Source: Pseudomonas sp. JUb42
GTDB taxonomy: Bacteria; Pseudomonadota; Gammaproteobacteria; Pseudomonadales; Pseudomonadaceae
Length of the DNA: 64,000 bases
Assembly: GCF_024807945.1 (NCBI RefSeq)
Contig: NZ_JANUFD010000024.1
Location: forward strand, 1 to 64,000
Reading direction: 5' to 3'
In this document: piece after piece, positions 54,619 to 63,774 of the stretch
Layout of the letters: each line of letters begins with the position of its first letter
How positions within the stretch are numbered: the stretch's first letter is position 1
The notes under the pieces: model-generated
Seen by the model: only the letters and a program-made list of their open reading frames with translations
The model's database searches: none
Told to the model about the DNA's origin: nothing
Position numbers and translations under genes: made by a program

Positions 54619-55572
54619 TCAGGGCTTGACCAGGCGCGCGTCCAGGCTGTTCTGGGCCAGGCGCCGGGCCTGATCCTGAGTCATGCCCAGGTGGGTGTGC
54701 AGGGCATGGAAGTTCTCGGTGACATAGCCGCCGAAATAGGCCGGATCGTCCGAGTTCACCGTGACCTTCACCCCACGCTCGAGCATGTCGAGGATGTTGT
54801 GCTGGGCCATGTCGTCGAACACACAGAGCTTGGTATTGGACAGCGGGCAGACGGTCAGTGGGATCTGCTCGTCGATGATTCGTTGCATCAGACGCTCGTC
54901 TTCAATGGCGCGCACGCCATGGTCGATGCGCTGGATCTTGAGCAGGTCCAGGGCCTCCCAGATGTACTCCGGCGGGCCTTCTTCTCCGGCGTGGGCTACG
55001 GTGAGGAAGCCTTCGTTGCGAGCGCGGTCGAAGACTCGCTGGAATTTGCTCGGCGGGTGGCCCATCTCCGAGCTGTCCAGACCAACGGCGACAAAGGCGT
55101 CGCGGAACGGCAGGGCCTGGTCCAGGGTTTTCTCGGCTTCTTCTTCGCTCAGGTGGCGCAGGAAGCTGAGAATCAGGCCGCTGCCGATACCCAGTTGCTC
55201 ACGGCCATCGGCCAGGGCACGGGAAATGCCATTGAGTACAACCTCGAAGGGAATGCCACGGTCGGTGTGGGTCTGCGGGTCGAAGAACGGCTCGGTGTGA
55301 ATGACGTTCTGTGCCTTGCAGCGTTGCAGATAGGCCCAGGTCAGGTCGTAGAAATCCTGCTCGGTGCGCAATACATCAGCGCCCTGGTAATACAGGTCGA
55401 GAAACTCTTGCAGGTTATTGAAGGCATAGGCCCGACGCAGGGTCTCGACGTCGCTCCAGGGCAGGGCGATCTTGTTGCGCTCGGCCAGGGCAAACAGCAG
55501 CTCGGGCTCCAGTGAGCCTTCCAGATGCAGGTGCAATTCGGCCTTGGGCAGGGCATTCAACCAGTCGTACAT
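54619..55572 (-). CDS. adenine/adenosine deaminase family protein
   Basis: 317 aa from MYDWLNALPKAELHLHLEGS at 55572. Amidohydrolase TIM barrel with metal ligands His14 and His16 (HLHLEG), VAHAGEEGP, QRIDHG and NSDDPAYFGG. The closest well-studied type in Pseudomonas (PA0148 of P. aeruginosa) was shown to be an adenine deaminase although annotated as adenosine deaminase, so adenine is the likelier substrate. It lies in a purine-catabolism neighbourhood with an 8-oxoguanine deaminase. Confidence 0.9.
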   Translation of the reverse strand: MYDWLNALPKAELHLHLEGSLEPELLFALAERNKIALPWSDVETLRRAYAFNNLQEFLDLYYQGADVLRTEQDFYDLTWAYLQRCKAQNVIHTEPFFDPQTHTDRGIPFEVVLNGISRALADGREQLGIGSGLILSFLRHLSEEEAEKTLDQALPFRDAFVAVGLDSSEMGHPPSKFQRVFDRARNEGFLTVAHAGEEGPPEYIWEALDLLKIQRIDHGVRAIEDERLMQRIIDEQIPLTVCPLSNTKLCVFDDMAQHNILDMLERGVKVTVNSDDPAYFGGYVTENFHALHTHLGMTQDQARRLAQNSLDARLVKP

Positions 55573-55650
55573 GTAAGTTTTCTCATCAGGTGCAGTGTTC
55601 GGCATTCTACAGAGTGCCGTGCGCGAGCGCATGAAACCTGACCGGACGGT

Positions 55651-56619
55651 TCAGACTTCGGCCTCTTGCTCGCGTCGATAGGCGTAGGTATCGGCGAAGC
55701 GCGACAGCAGGAATTCAGCGCAGGTGGTCACAGGATAGCGGGCCGGATGACTTTCGCTCTGGCAGCCGGGCAGGCATTCGATCAGCGTATCGGGATGGGG
55801 TTCGGCGAAGAACGGCATCGAGTAGCGATCCATGCCCAGGGGGCTGATCACCCGGTGTGGCGTGGAGACATAACGGTCGTTGCTCCAGCGCGCCATCATG
55901 TCGCCGATATTGACCACGAAGGTCCCGGCAATCGGTGGCGCGTCGATCCATTGCCCACGCACATCGCGCACTTGCAGGCCACCGGCGGCATCCTGATACA
56001 GCAGGGTCACGCAGCCGTAATCGGTATGGGCGCCGGCGCCTTGCTGCTCGGCCGAGCTGGCGGTAGCGCGGGGCGGGTAGTGAATCATGCGCAGTACGCT
56101 GACCGGGTCTTTGAAGCGTTGGTCGAAGAAGTCGCGTTCGATGCCCAGCGCCAGGGTCATGGACCGTAGCAGGGTCTGGGCCAAGGCCTGCATGTCCTGA
56201 TAATGCTGCTCCATCAGGGCCTGCCAGCCGGGCAGTTCGGGATGTCGATTGGGCCCGCGCAGCGGTTTGTCGGCGAGGACGTCGGGATGATCGGCGGGCA
56301 GGTGCAGGCCCATGTCGAAGGTTTCTTTCAGGTCGCTGGGCAGGCTGGGGTCCAGCTGTTCCGTCGCGACGGCGCCGTAGCCGCGATGGTGGCGGCTCTG
56401 GGTGATATCGATCTTGAGCTTTTGCGCAGGCGCCTGAGCAAAGAACGCGCGCGCCTGGCTTTGCACGGCCTCGATGCGCTCGGCACTGATCGGATGACCC
56501 TTGATATAGAAAAAGCCCCACTCGCGGCAGGCACTGTCGATCTGCCCGGCGACGCTTTGCCAGGCCTGTTCGTCGGTGCTGTAGAGCGGGGTTATGTCGA
56601 TGATGGGGAGCGTGTTCAT
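55651..56619 (-). CDS. isopenicillin-N-synthase-like 2-oxoglutarate/Fe(II) oxygenase
   Basis: 322 aa double-stranded beta-helix enzyme. The iron ligands fit HTDYG (H-x-D) and HRV, with the following arginine in the ...RYSMPFF region. The N-terminal DIOX_N part starts LPIIDITPLYS. It hydroxylates or oxidises an unknown substrate; purine-cluster neighbours suggest a purine or nucleobase derivative, but that is inference. Confidence 0.9.
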   Translation of the reverse strand: MNTLPIIDITPLYSTDEQAWQSVAGQIDSACREWGFFYIKGHPISAERIEAVQSQARAFFAQAPAQKLKIDITQSRHHRGYGAVATEQLDPSLPSDLKETFDMGLHLPADHPDVLADKPLRGPNRHPELPGWQALMEQHYQDMQALAQTLLRSMTLALGIERDFFDQRFKDPVSVLRMIHYPPRATASSAEQQGAGAHTDYGCVTLLYQDAAGGLQVRDVRGQWIDAPPIAGTFVVNIGDMMARWSNDRYVSTPHRVISPLGMDRYSMPFFAEPHPDTLIECLPGCQSESHPARYPVTTCAEFLLSRFADTYAYRREQEAEV

Positions 56620-56646
56620 TGCACCTTCCTGGCGGAATTTTCTTCC

Positions 56647-56725
56647 GTAAGACCGGCTTTAGCCGGGAGAGCCGCAACATATTTTCTGTTGCAGAGATCG
56701 CGCTCCCGGCTAAAGCCGGTCCTAC
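56647..56725. repeat. REP-type inverted repeat, GTAGGACCGGC class
   Basis: GTAAGACCGGCTTTAGCCGG at the left and inverted CCGGCTAAAGCCGGTCCTAC at the right, spacer about 39 nt. It lies between the oxygenase gene and the duplicated bmp 3' end. Confidence 0.87.
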
Positions 56726-56772
56726 AGGGTTTTGCGTATGCCCGTTATTTGGGCGGGCCTGCGATGGTTTCA

Positions 56773-56805
56773 GTGTTTACTTCGGCAGATCTGCGGTGAT
56801 GCCTT
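56773..56805. repeat. duplicate of the bmp 3' end
   Basis: 33 nt that match 56905-56937 with about three differences. On the minus strand both read as the terminal codons GITADLPK plus stop, so this is a second copy of the end of the bmp gene. A REP pair occupies the space between the copies. Confidence 0.8.
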
Positions 56806-56806
56806 T

Positions 56807-56898
56807 GTGGGAGCGAGGCTTGCCCGCGAATACGCCAGTCGATCCAACACAGTGTCTGTGGCAGAAATATCCTGCTCGCGGGCAAGCCTCGCTCCAAC
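56807..56898. repeat. REP pair, GAGGCTTGCCCGCGAA class, flanked by direct repeats
   Basis: GTGGGAGCGAGGCTTGCCCG at the left and inverted GGGCAAGCCTCGCTCCAAC at the right. The element is bordered by the two 33-nt copies of the bmp 3' end, as would result from insertion with target duplication or from unequal recombination. Confidence 0.85.
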
Positions 56899-56908
56899 GG
56901 TGCTGTGT

Positions 56909-58006
56909 TTACTTCGGCAAATCCGCCGTGATGCCTTCGACGTAATAATTCATCGAAGCCAGTTCAGCATTGGTCGCCGTCGTTCCCGCCGGGATTTTCA
57001 CGGCGCCGGTCTGGTCCTTGATCGGGCCGGTGAACGGGTGCAGTTCGCCGCTTTTGATGCTGGCGATGATTTTCTCGGCTTCGCTCTTCACGTCAGCAGG
57101 CACGACGTCGCTGATCGGCAGTTCGACCGTGCCATCGCTGAGGCCACCCCAGAAGTCCTGGGATTTCCAGGTGCCGTCGAGCACGCTCTGGGTCGCCTTG
57201 ATGTAATGCGGGCCCCAGTTGTTGACGATGGACGTCAGTACCGACTTGGGCCCGAAGTGCGCCATGTCCGAGGCGTAGCCCACGGAATAGACGCCACGGC
57301 GTTCAGCGGTCTGGATCGGTGCCGGGCTGTCGGTGTGCTGGAAGATCACGTCCACGCCCTGGTCGATCAGCGCGTTGGCGGCGTCGGCTTCCTTGCCCGG
57401 ATCGAACCAGGAGTTGACCCAGACCACCTTGATTTCGGTGCCTGGGTTGTACTTGTTCAGGGCCAGCTGGATGGCGTCGATGTCGCGGATCACTTCCGGG
57501 ATCGGGAAAGAAGCGACGTAGCCGATCTTCTTGGTCTTGGTCATTTTCGCTGCGAGGAAGCCGCCGACGTAGCGACCTTCATAGGTCTTGGCCAGGTAAG
57601 TGCCGAGGTTCTTGTCCTGCTTGTAGCCGGTGGCGTGTTCGAAGGTCACCTTGGGGAATTGCTTGGCGACTTTCAGCGTCGGGTTCATGTAGCCGAACGA
57701 GGTGGTGAAGACCAGGTTGTAGCCGTCCTTGGCCATGTTGCGGATTACCCGCTCGGCGTCGGCACCCTCGGGCACGTTCTCGACGTAGTTGGTGGTCACC
57801 TTGTCGCCCAGGGCGGCGGCCATGGCTTTGCGACCCTGCTCATGCTGATAGGTCCAGCCGTGGTCACCGATAGGGCCGATGTAGACGAAGCCGACTTTCA
57901 GCGGATCGGCGGCAACAGCCATCAGGCTGGAACCCAGGCCGATCACGGCAGCCATTGCACACAACAGCTTCTTCAGCGGACGACGTGGGTGAGAGGTGGA
58001 ATGCAT
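56909..58006 (-). CDS. BMP family ABC-transporter substrate-binding protein
   Basis: 365 aa from MHSTSHPRRPLKKLLCAMAA at 58006, with AGGAG nine bases upstream. A cleavable signal (about 1-33, ending AVAAD) precedes the Med/BMP-type periplasmic binding fold (DPLKVGFVYIGPIGDHGWTY, VIFQHTDSPAP). BMP/PnrA proteins bind purine nucleosides or related ligands, which fits the neighbouring deaminases. No permease or ATPase genes follow it in this window. Confidence 0.93.
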   Translation of the reverse strand: MHSTSHPRRPLKKLLCAMAAVIGLGSSLMAVAADPLKVGFVYIGPIGDHGWTYQHEQGRKAMAAALGDKVTTNYVENVPEGADAERVIRNMAKDGYNLVFTTSFGYMNPTLKVAKQFPKVTFEHATGYKQDKNLGTYLAKTYEGRYVGGFLAAKMTKTKKIGYVASFPIPEVIRDIDAIQLALNKYNPGTEIKVVWVNSWFDPGKEADAANALIDQGVDVIFQHTDSPAPIQTAERRGVYSVGYASDMAHFGPKSVLTSIVNNWGPHYIKATQSVLDGTWKSQDFWGGLSDGTVELPISDVVPADVKSEAEKIIASIKSGELHPFTGPIKDQTGAVKIPAGTTATNAELASMNYYVEGITADLPK

Positions 58007-58277
58007 CGGGTCGAGCTCCTTCTGGTCTTGTTGGTATCGGGTTGGCGGCACCGGCAAATCGGGCTGTGCAACCAATGCAAAAAACTGACCAACAGGACAA
58101 CTAATGGAGTTTGACGGTGTTGCGCTGCCTGCAGTGTTGAGCTCACGACACCGGACAGTGCACCGCCGTGTGCCCTTGCTGTGAACTGGTGCAGCGATAG
58201 TGGCATTTGAAACCTTTAGACTAGCGTGCGCTCTACAGGCGCTGGATGTACAACACATGGACCGGAAAAGGCAGGCA

Positions 58278-59366
58278 ATGGGCTCTCTACTCAAGCAAGA
58301 AAAGTTTCTGCTGCTGGCGATTGTCACCGCCTTCGTCGCATACCCTCTCGAACACACGCTGCTGTCTCACGGCCAGGGGGTCGCCCTGATCTCGGGGATC
58401 GTGCTGGTGCTGGCGATCATTTGCGCGTCGATGCGTGTGGCTCACCATGCCGAGTTGCTGGCGGAAAAATTCGGCGACCCCTACGGCACCATGATCCTGA
58501 CCCTGTCAGCGGTGTTGGTGGAAGTGGTGATCCTGGCGATCATGATGAGCAACGAGGCCTCGCCGACGCTGGTGCGGGACACCATTTATTCGGCGGTAAT
58601 GCTCGATATCAACGGCATCCTCGGCCTTGCGGCACTGATGGGCGGCTTCAAGCATGGTGAGCAACCGTATAACGACGACTCGGCGCGCACCTACAGCGTG
58701 ATGATTCTCACGGCGGTGGCGGTATCCATGGTGGTGCCGGAGTTTGTGCCCGAGGCCAAGTGGAAGCTGTATTCGATGTTCACCATCGGCGCCATGGTGC
58801 TGCTGTATACGGTGTTCCTGCGCATGCAGGTCGGCCCGCACAGTTACTTCTTCAGCTACAGCTATCCGCAGAAGCACCACGGCGAGCAGTCGGGGCATGA
58901 GGAGGCACCGATCAACCTCAAGCTTTCAATCGGTATGTTGGTGCTGGGTATCGTAGTGATCGGTGCCCTGGCCGAAGTCATGGCCAAAACTATCGACCTG
59001 GGCCTGCAAGGCAGCGGCGCTCCGCCAGTGCTGGCTGCGGTCTTGGTGGCGACCATTTCTGCGGCACCGGAAATTCTCACCGCCCTGCGCGCAGCCCTGG
59101 CCAACCGCATGCAATCGGTGGTCAATATTGCCCTCGGTGCTTCGCTGTCGACGGTGATCCTGACGGTTCCGGTGATGGAAGCCATGGCCCTTTACACCGG
59201 CCAGCCCTTCCAGATGGCGATGACCCCGGTGCAGACCGTGATGATCTTCGTCACCCTGCTGGTCAGCGCGATCAACCTCAATGACGGACAGACCAACGCC
59301 ATCGAGGGTATGACCCATTTTGTGCTGTTTGCGACGTTCATCATGTTGTCGCTGATCGGGCTCTGA
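58278..59366 (+). CDS. chaA: ChaA-like calcium/sodium:proton antiporter
   Basis: 362 aa from the ATG at 58278 (AAGG nine bases upstream); ATG at 58257 is an alternative. About eleven membrane helices. The two CaCA repeats show LTLSAVLVEVVILAIMMSNE and ATISAAPEILTALRAALANR, with the acidic residues needed for cation exchange. It would export Ca2+ or Na+ in exchange for protons. Confidence 0.92.
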   Translation: MGSLLKQEKFLLLAIVTAFVAYPLEHTLLSHGQGVALISGIVLVLAIICASMRVAHHAELLAEKFGDPYGTMILTLSAVLVEVVILAIMMSNEASPTLVRDTIYSAVMLDINGILGLAALMGGFKHGEQPYNDDSARTYSVMILTAVAVSMVVPEFVPEAKWKLYSMFTIGAMVLLYTVFLRMQVGPHSYFFSYSYPQKHHGEQSGHEEAPINLKLSIGMLVLGIVVIGALAEVMAKTIDLGLQGSGAPPVLAAVLVATISAAPEILTALRAALANRMQSVVNIALGASLSTVILTVPVMEAMALYTGQPFQMAMTPVQTVMIFVTLLVSAINLNDGQTNAIEGMTHFVLFATFIMLSLIGL

Positions 59367-59377
59367 TTGCCTATTCT

Positions 59378-59429
59378 GTGGGACCGGCTTTAGCCGGGAA
59401 GGCGTATTCCCGGCTAAAGCCGGTCCCAC
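59378..59429. repeat. perfect 23-bp inverted repeat (REP, likely bidirectional terminator)
   Basis: GTGGGACCGGCTTTAGCCGG and its exact inversion, arms of 23 nt, with a 6-nt loop. It lies in the 83-nt gap between the convergent chaA-like and propeller-like genes, so it could terminate both. No U-run is attached. Confidence 0.85.
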
Positions 59430-59449
59430 ATTTGTTCCCGTATTTCAAT

Positions 59450-61903
59450 TCATTGGCTGCGCCACGGCGCCAACGCCGCCGCATCCAACGCCTGCCACAA
59501 AGGCTCCCAATGCACATGGGTGTGTTGCAGCCAAATGCCGTTCTGCGCAACCAACGGCACGCTATCCAGGGCCAGTAATTCGTCGAGGGGGATGGTCAGG
59601 GTCCGGAACGGATCGGGCTGCTCTTCGGGTTCCCAGTCCTGTTCAAAGAGCTTGATGCGCAATTTGTCGTGATCGAAACCGAGGAACTCCGGGCGCGAAT
59701 CGAGATAGCTGGGGTAGTAGCGCAGGCTGCGTTCCTGCACGTCGAGGAGCAGCAGGCGCCAGGTGTCCTGGCCAAGGGTGTAGGGGTCGTAGTTATCCGG
59801 GATAAAACTGGTCAGGGCCAGGTAGCGCCCGGCCGGGGACCAGGCCATGGACGGCGACAGCCCTTGCACTGCACAGCCCGAAGCAGTCAGCAGAAAACCG
59901 TTCAGGCGCAATGACTGGGCGCGCAGCCAACTGGTGGCGTACTCGGTTTCGCAGCCGAACAGCCAGGCCGCGTCGCGATTACCCGGCGCCACCTGGACAA
60001 AATCGCCATCAGCCACCGCCGCCTGGGGCTGTTCGACTCTGCGCCATGGCGGCAACTGACGCAGATAACCGGCCTCGACCTGCAATTCCACACTCTGGTA
60101 GTACAGCTGTGAGTCATCCCGATAGCGGCAGAACCCGGCGGCGTTGGCTGCGTCAGGCGCAGGCTGATCGAAACGGCGCAGGGGAGAGGTGGCGTAGTCG
60201 CGGCTGAGGCGTCCGCGTATTGCCGCAACGGTCAGTTTGCCCGCGCGAAAATCCAGTATCCGGGCGACCAACAGCGGCGCACTTTGCAGCAGGGTCCGCG
60301 CATGCAGATCGACCACCACGGCATGCCCGGTCACCGCTGGCGGTTCGCTGAATGGCAGCAGCGCAAGAAAGCCGCCGCAATCGCTGACCCGATGATCGAG
60401 CAGCCACAACCCCGGCAACTGCCAGTCGCCGATGCGACAGCAATAGGCGCCCACGCCTTCGCTATTGTCGGACTGCCATTCGAGCCAGGCGCGCTGCTGA
60501 CTCTTTAACGGCAGGGATTCGACCCGACTGCTACCGCGCTTGAGCCCTGTGTGCAAGGGCATGGCCAGGCGCACGCGGGTCAATGGCCGCTCGCCCACCA
60601 CTATGCGCCCGCGGGGCGTATGACCGATTTCAGTCTCGGTATCGCTGTGGATGCTGTACAGGCCGTAGCCATAGCGGCCGTTGTCCGGTTGCGGGTAGTC
60701 GAGGTAGGCGTCGATCCACAGGTGCTGATCGTCCAGTGCCAGGGGCTCATGCCAGTTCAACGAGGGTTCGTTATCCTGTTTGATCCAGGCATCGGACAGC
60801 TTGCGCCAGCCCCGGTCGTTGCCAAACAGCCAGTAGCCGCCACTGTCCGCTTCGTCGCTGTGGGCGATGCAGGCGAATTGGCTGCCGTGCGGGTGCCAGA
60901 TCAGTGGCGAGTCGGCGCGGACCAACATCGGGCTCTGCACGCCATTAATGCTCAGGCGGTACTCGGGGTAGCGCAGGGGGGCGACGGGGTCTGGCAGCGC
61001 GCGCAGGTCGGGCGGCAGGAAGATATGTCCTTCGACGTTCAGCTCGCCACGGGGTGGCGGATATTCGACGTGTTCCCTGGCCATCTGCTCCTGCCAGCTG
61101 CCGGGCTCCAGCCACAGGTCGCCGATGGCGATCAGGTCCACGGCCTCGGCGCCTTGCAGCAGTTCTTCCAGGGGCGTTTTGCGCGGGCTGTTTTCCACCA
61201 GCGGGCTGATCCGGCCACTGAGGCCCTGCTCGTCGAATTCATCCAGTTCCCAGAACTGGTCGTTGTCGCAGATATAAATGCGCCGCGCTGTGCGGTCGAA
61301 GATCATCAGCTTCCAGCTGCTGCGCGAGGGGATAGGCGCGGCGAAATAACGGCCATCGCTGGAGAAGCGCGCCGACGAACCAAGGCCTTGCAGCAACACG
61401 CCGTCGCTGAACAGGTAATCGCAGTAAGTCGGCCCGCCCATGGCGATTTCGCTATGGTTGAAAGTGCGGATCGGCTGACCTTCGGGGGTAACGCTCGGCT
61501 CATCGCCGCCCCAGGCACTGCCGCCGCCGGAGGATTTGACGGGCTCCGCTTTGGCCAGGCCCAGGCGTTTTTCCCACATGGCCACGCTGGCCAGGCCTGC
61601 GGCCATGGTCAGCATCGCCGCGAAAATGCCCCAATAGCCCGGCAACGCCCGGCCGACACTGAAACCCAGACCGAACGCCGCGCCGCACATCAAGCGGGCG
61701 ATAAACCGGGCACTGTCGGGTGAACCCAGTTTAGCCGCCAGCCACATGGCCCCGGCACATGCCAATACCGCCAGCAAGGCGGCAAAGGGCGGCAGGATCG
61801 TGACCAGAAATACCGGCACCAGCAGCACAATGAGCTGCCACAGCAACTCCAGCAGCAGGCGGCCCAGGCTTTTACCTTCATCCGTGGGGGTAGGTGTGGT
61901 CAC
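59450..61903 (-). CDS. membrane-anchored propeller-like hypothetical protein, 817 aa
   Basis: Not recognised. Four hydrophobic helices occupy about residues 15-110 (LLLELLWQLIVLLVPVFLVT, FAALLAVLACAGAMWLAAKL, and two more), and then a large soluble part of about 700 residues. That part repeats short strand units of the type RYFAAPIPS, GRYLALTSF and LWLDAYLDY, with SSDGRYFA/SPAGRYLA segments resembling the blades of WD40- or TolB-like propellers. It may be an anchored sensor or scaffold. It follows the 8-oxoguanine deaminase on the same strand, but a functional tie is not evident. Confidence 0.72.
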   Translation of the reverse strand: MTTPTPTDEGKSLGRLLLELLWQLIVLLVPVFLVTILPPFAALLAVLACAGAMWLAAKLGSPDSARFIARLMCGAAFGLGFSVGRALPGYWGIFAAMLTMAAGLASVAMWEKRLGLAKAEPVKSSGGGSAWGGDEPSVTPEGQPIRTFNHSEIAMGGPTYCDYLFSDGVLLQGLGSSARFSSDGRYFAAPIPSRSSWKLMIFDRTARRIYICDNDQFWELDEFDEQGLSGRISPLVENSPRKTPLEELLQGAEAVDLIAIGDLWLEPGSWQEQMAREHVEYPPPRGELNVEGHIFLPPDLRALPDPVAPLRYPEYRLSINGVQSPMLVRADSPLIWHPHGSQFACIAHSDEADSGGYWLFGNDRGWRKLSDAWIKQDNEPSLNWHEPLALDDQHLWIDAYLDYPQPDNGRYGYGLYSIHSDTETEIGHTPRGRIVVGERPLTRVRLAMPLHTGLKRGSSRVESLPLKSQQRAWLEWQSDNSEGVGAYCCRIGDWQLPGLWLLDHRVSDCGGFLALLPFSEPPAVTGHAVVVDLHARTLLQSAPLLVARILDFRAGKLTVAAIRGRLSRDYATSPLRRFDQPAPDAANAAGFCRYRDDSQLYYQSVELQVEAGYLRQLPPWRRVEQPQAAVADGDFVQVAPGNRDAAWLFGCETEYATSWLRAQSLRLNGFLLTASGCAVQGLSPSMAWSPAGRYLALTSFIPDNYDPYTLGQDTWRLLLLDVQERSLRYYPSYLDSRPEFLGFDHDKLRIKLFEQDWEPEEQPDPFRTLTIPLDELLALDSVPLVAQNGIWLQHTHVHWEPLWQALDAAALAPWRSQ

Positions 61904-61994
61904 AAGGGCTCGATAGGTGGCAGAAGAGGCCGATCACTCTAGCGGATCGGCCTTGTGTCTCGCTATCGACTCAGTCACAGCCCGGCGCTGCCAA

Positions 61995-63350
61995 TCAGCC
62001 TGCGATCAATTGCGCGGCGGCCTGGCGGTGGTCGGCGATCAAACCCTTGAGGTCGAGACCTTCTACCTGCCCGTCGATCACCCGCCACTGGCCGCCGATC
62101 ATCACCCGGTCGGCACGGTCGGCGCCGCACAGCAGCAGGGCTGACAGCGGGTCGTGGCTGCCGGAGAAACGCAGTTCATCGAGTTTGAATAGCGCCAGGT
62201 CAGCCTGCTTGCCCACCGCCAGTTCGCCGATGTCGGTGCGGCCGAGCAACTGCGCCGAGCCCTTGGTGGCCCAGCCCAGGACTTTCTCCGGGGTGATGCG
62301 TTGCGCGCCATAACGCAGGCGTTGCAGGTACAGGGCCTGGCGGGCTTCGAGGATCATGTTCGAGGCGTCGTTGGAGGCCGAGCCGTCGACGCCCAGGCCT
62401 AATGGCGCGCCGGCTTCGAGCAGATCCAGTGTCGGGCAGATGCCAGAGGCCAGGCGCATGTTCGAGCTCGGGCAATGGCAGATGCCGGTGCCCGCAGCGC
62501 CGAGACGCTGGATCTCATCCGGATTGAAGTGAATGCCATGGGCCAGCCAGGTGCGTGGGCCCAGCCAGCCGACGCTGTCCAGATAGTCCACGGTGCGCAG
62601 GCCGAAGCGTTGCAGGCAGAAGTCTTCTTCATCGAGGGTTTCGGCCAGATGGGTATGCAGGCGCACATCGAGTTTTTCCGCCAGGGCGGCGCTCTCGCTC
62701 ATGATCTGCGGCGTCACCGAGAACGGCGAGCAGGGCGCCAGGGCGATCTGGATCCGCGCACCGTCGCCGCGTTCGTGATAGGTCTCGATCAAGCGCTGAC
62801 TGTCGGCAAGAATCACCTCGCCCTGCTGCACCGTCTGCTGCGGCGGCAAGCCACCATCGGCTTCGCCCAGGCTCATGGAACCACGAGTGAGCATGGCGCG
62901 CATGCCCAGTTCGCGCACGCTTTGCACCTGGATGTCGATGGCGTTTTCCAGGCCATCAGGGAACAGATAGTGATGATCCGCCGCCGTGGTACAGCCCGAC
63001 AGCAACAGCTCGGTCAGCGCCACTTTACTGGCCAGGGCCAGTTTCTCCGGGGTCAGGCGCGCCCACACCGGGTAGAGGGTCTTCAGCCAGGGAAACAGCG
63101 GCTGATTGACCACCGGCGCCCAGGCCCGGGTCAGGGTCTGATAGAAGTGATGATGGGTATTGATCAGGCCCGGCAGCAGCACATGCTCGCGGGCGTCAAA
63201 GACCTGATCGCAGGGCACGGCAGGTTGCTGGTCGAGGCCGAGGACTTCAACGATGACGCCGTCTTCGATCACCAGCCCGCCTCGGGCGTCGAGGTCATTG
63301 GCGGTAAAGATGGCGAGGGGATTTTTCAACCAGATACGGATCGCGGGCAT
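61995..63350 (-). CDS. 8-oxoguanine deaminase
   Basis: 451 aa amidohydrolase. The metal site HTHHHF begins at about residue 65 and LHTHLAETLDEEDF at about 235 gives two further histidines. The family members in Pseudomonas (PA0142 of P. aeruginosa) convert 8-oxoguanine to urate, removing a mutagenic base. It fits with the BMP protein and adenine deaminase in the same region. A cytosine/guanine deaminase with different specificity remains possible. Confidence 0.9.
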   Translation of the reverse strand: MPAIRIWLKNPLAIFTANDLDARGGLVIEDGVIVEVLGLDQQPAVPCDQVFDAREHVLLPGLINTHHHFYQTLTRAWAPVVNQPLFPWLKTLYPVWARLTPEKLALASKVALTELLLSGCTTAADHHYLFPDGLENAIDIQVQSVRELGMRAMLTRGSMSLGEADGGLPPQQTVQQGEVILADSQRLIETYHERGDGARIQIALAPCSPFSVTPQIMSESAALAEKLDVRLHTHLAETLDEEDFCLQRFGLRTVDYLDSVGWLGPRTWLAHGIHFNPDEIQRLGAAGTGICHCPSSNMRLASGICPTLDLLEAGAPLGLGVDGSASNDASNMILEARQALYLQRLRYGAQRITPEKVLGWATKGSAQLLGRTDIGELAVGKQADLALFKLDELRFSGSHDPLSALLLCGADRADRVMIGGQWRVIDGQVEGLDLKGLIADHRQAAAQLIAG

Positions 63351-63492
63351 GGGCCGGCTCCTCTGAAAGTGGGTTCAGGTTTGCCAGCTCAGTGATGCCC
63401 TGTCTGCTGATCCAGGGTCGCCGCTGCTTGGGGCAGCATGGGCGAGGGCGCGATTCTAGGGTTTGGACGGCGCGTGGGCAAGTGCGCTTGGG

Positions 63493-63774
63493 TTACGCTG
63501 CGACCAAATGCATGGACACCGTCAGGTTCGCGGCAGCAGCCAGATCGACCAGTGCATCAAGGCTGAAAAGATCGACCCGACCCGATTTGAGATTGGAAAA
63601 GCGCGGTTTGGTAATGCCCAGTCGAGCGGCTTTGAGGGTGTCGCTGCCGGGCCATTGCTTGATGGACTCGTTGAGTTCGATCATCAAGGCCGAGCGGACT
63701 TTCAAGTGGGCGGCTTCCTGTGGTGTATCGGCCAGGGCGTCCCAAACGCTGGAAAATGTTTGTTCGTTGCTCAT
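63493..63774 (-). CDS. XRE-type antitoxin (HigA-like)
   Basis: 93 aa. The HTH lies about residues 45-75 (LKAARLGITKPRFSNLKSG). Its ATG overlaps the stop of the toxin gene (ATGA), giving the toxin-first order of HigBA systems. It should bind and neutralise the toxin and repress the operon. It is shorter than the antitoxin at 24255 and not obviously related to it. Confidence 0.88.
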   Translation of the reverse strand: MSNEQTFSSVWDALADTPQEAAHLKVRSALMIELNESIKQWPGSDTLKAARLGITKPRFSNLKSGRVDLFSLDALVDLAAAANLTVSMHLVAA

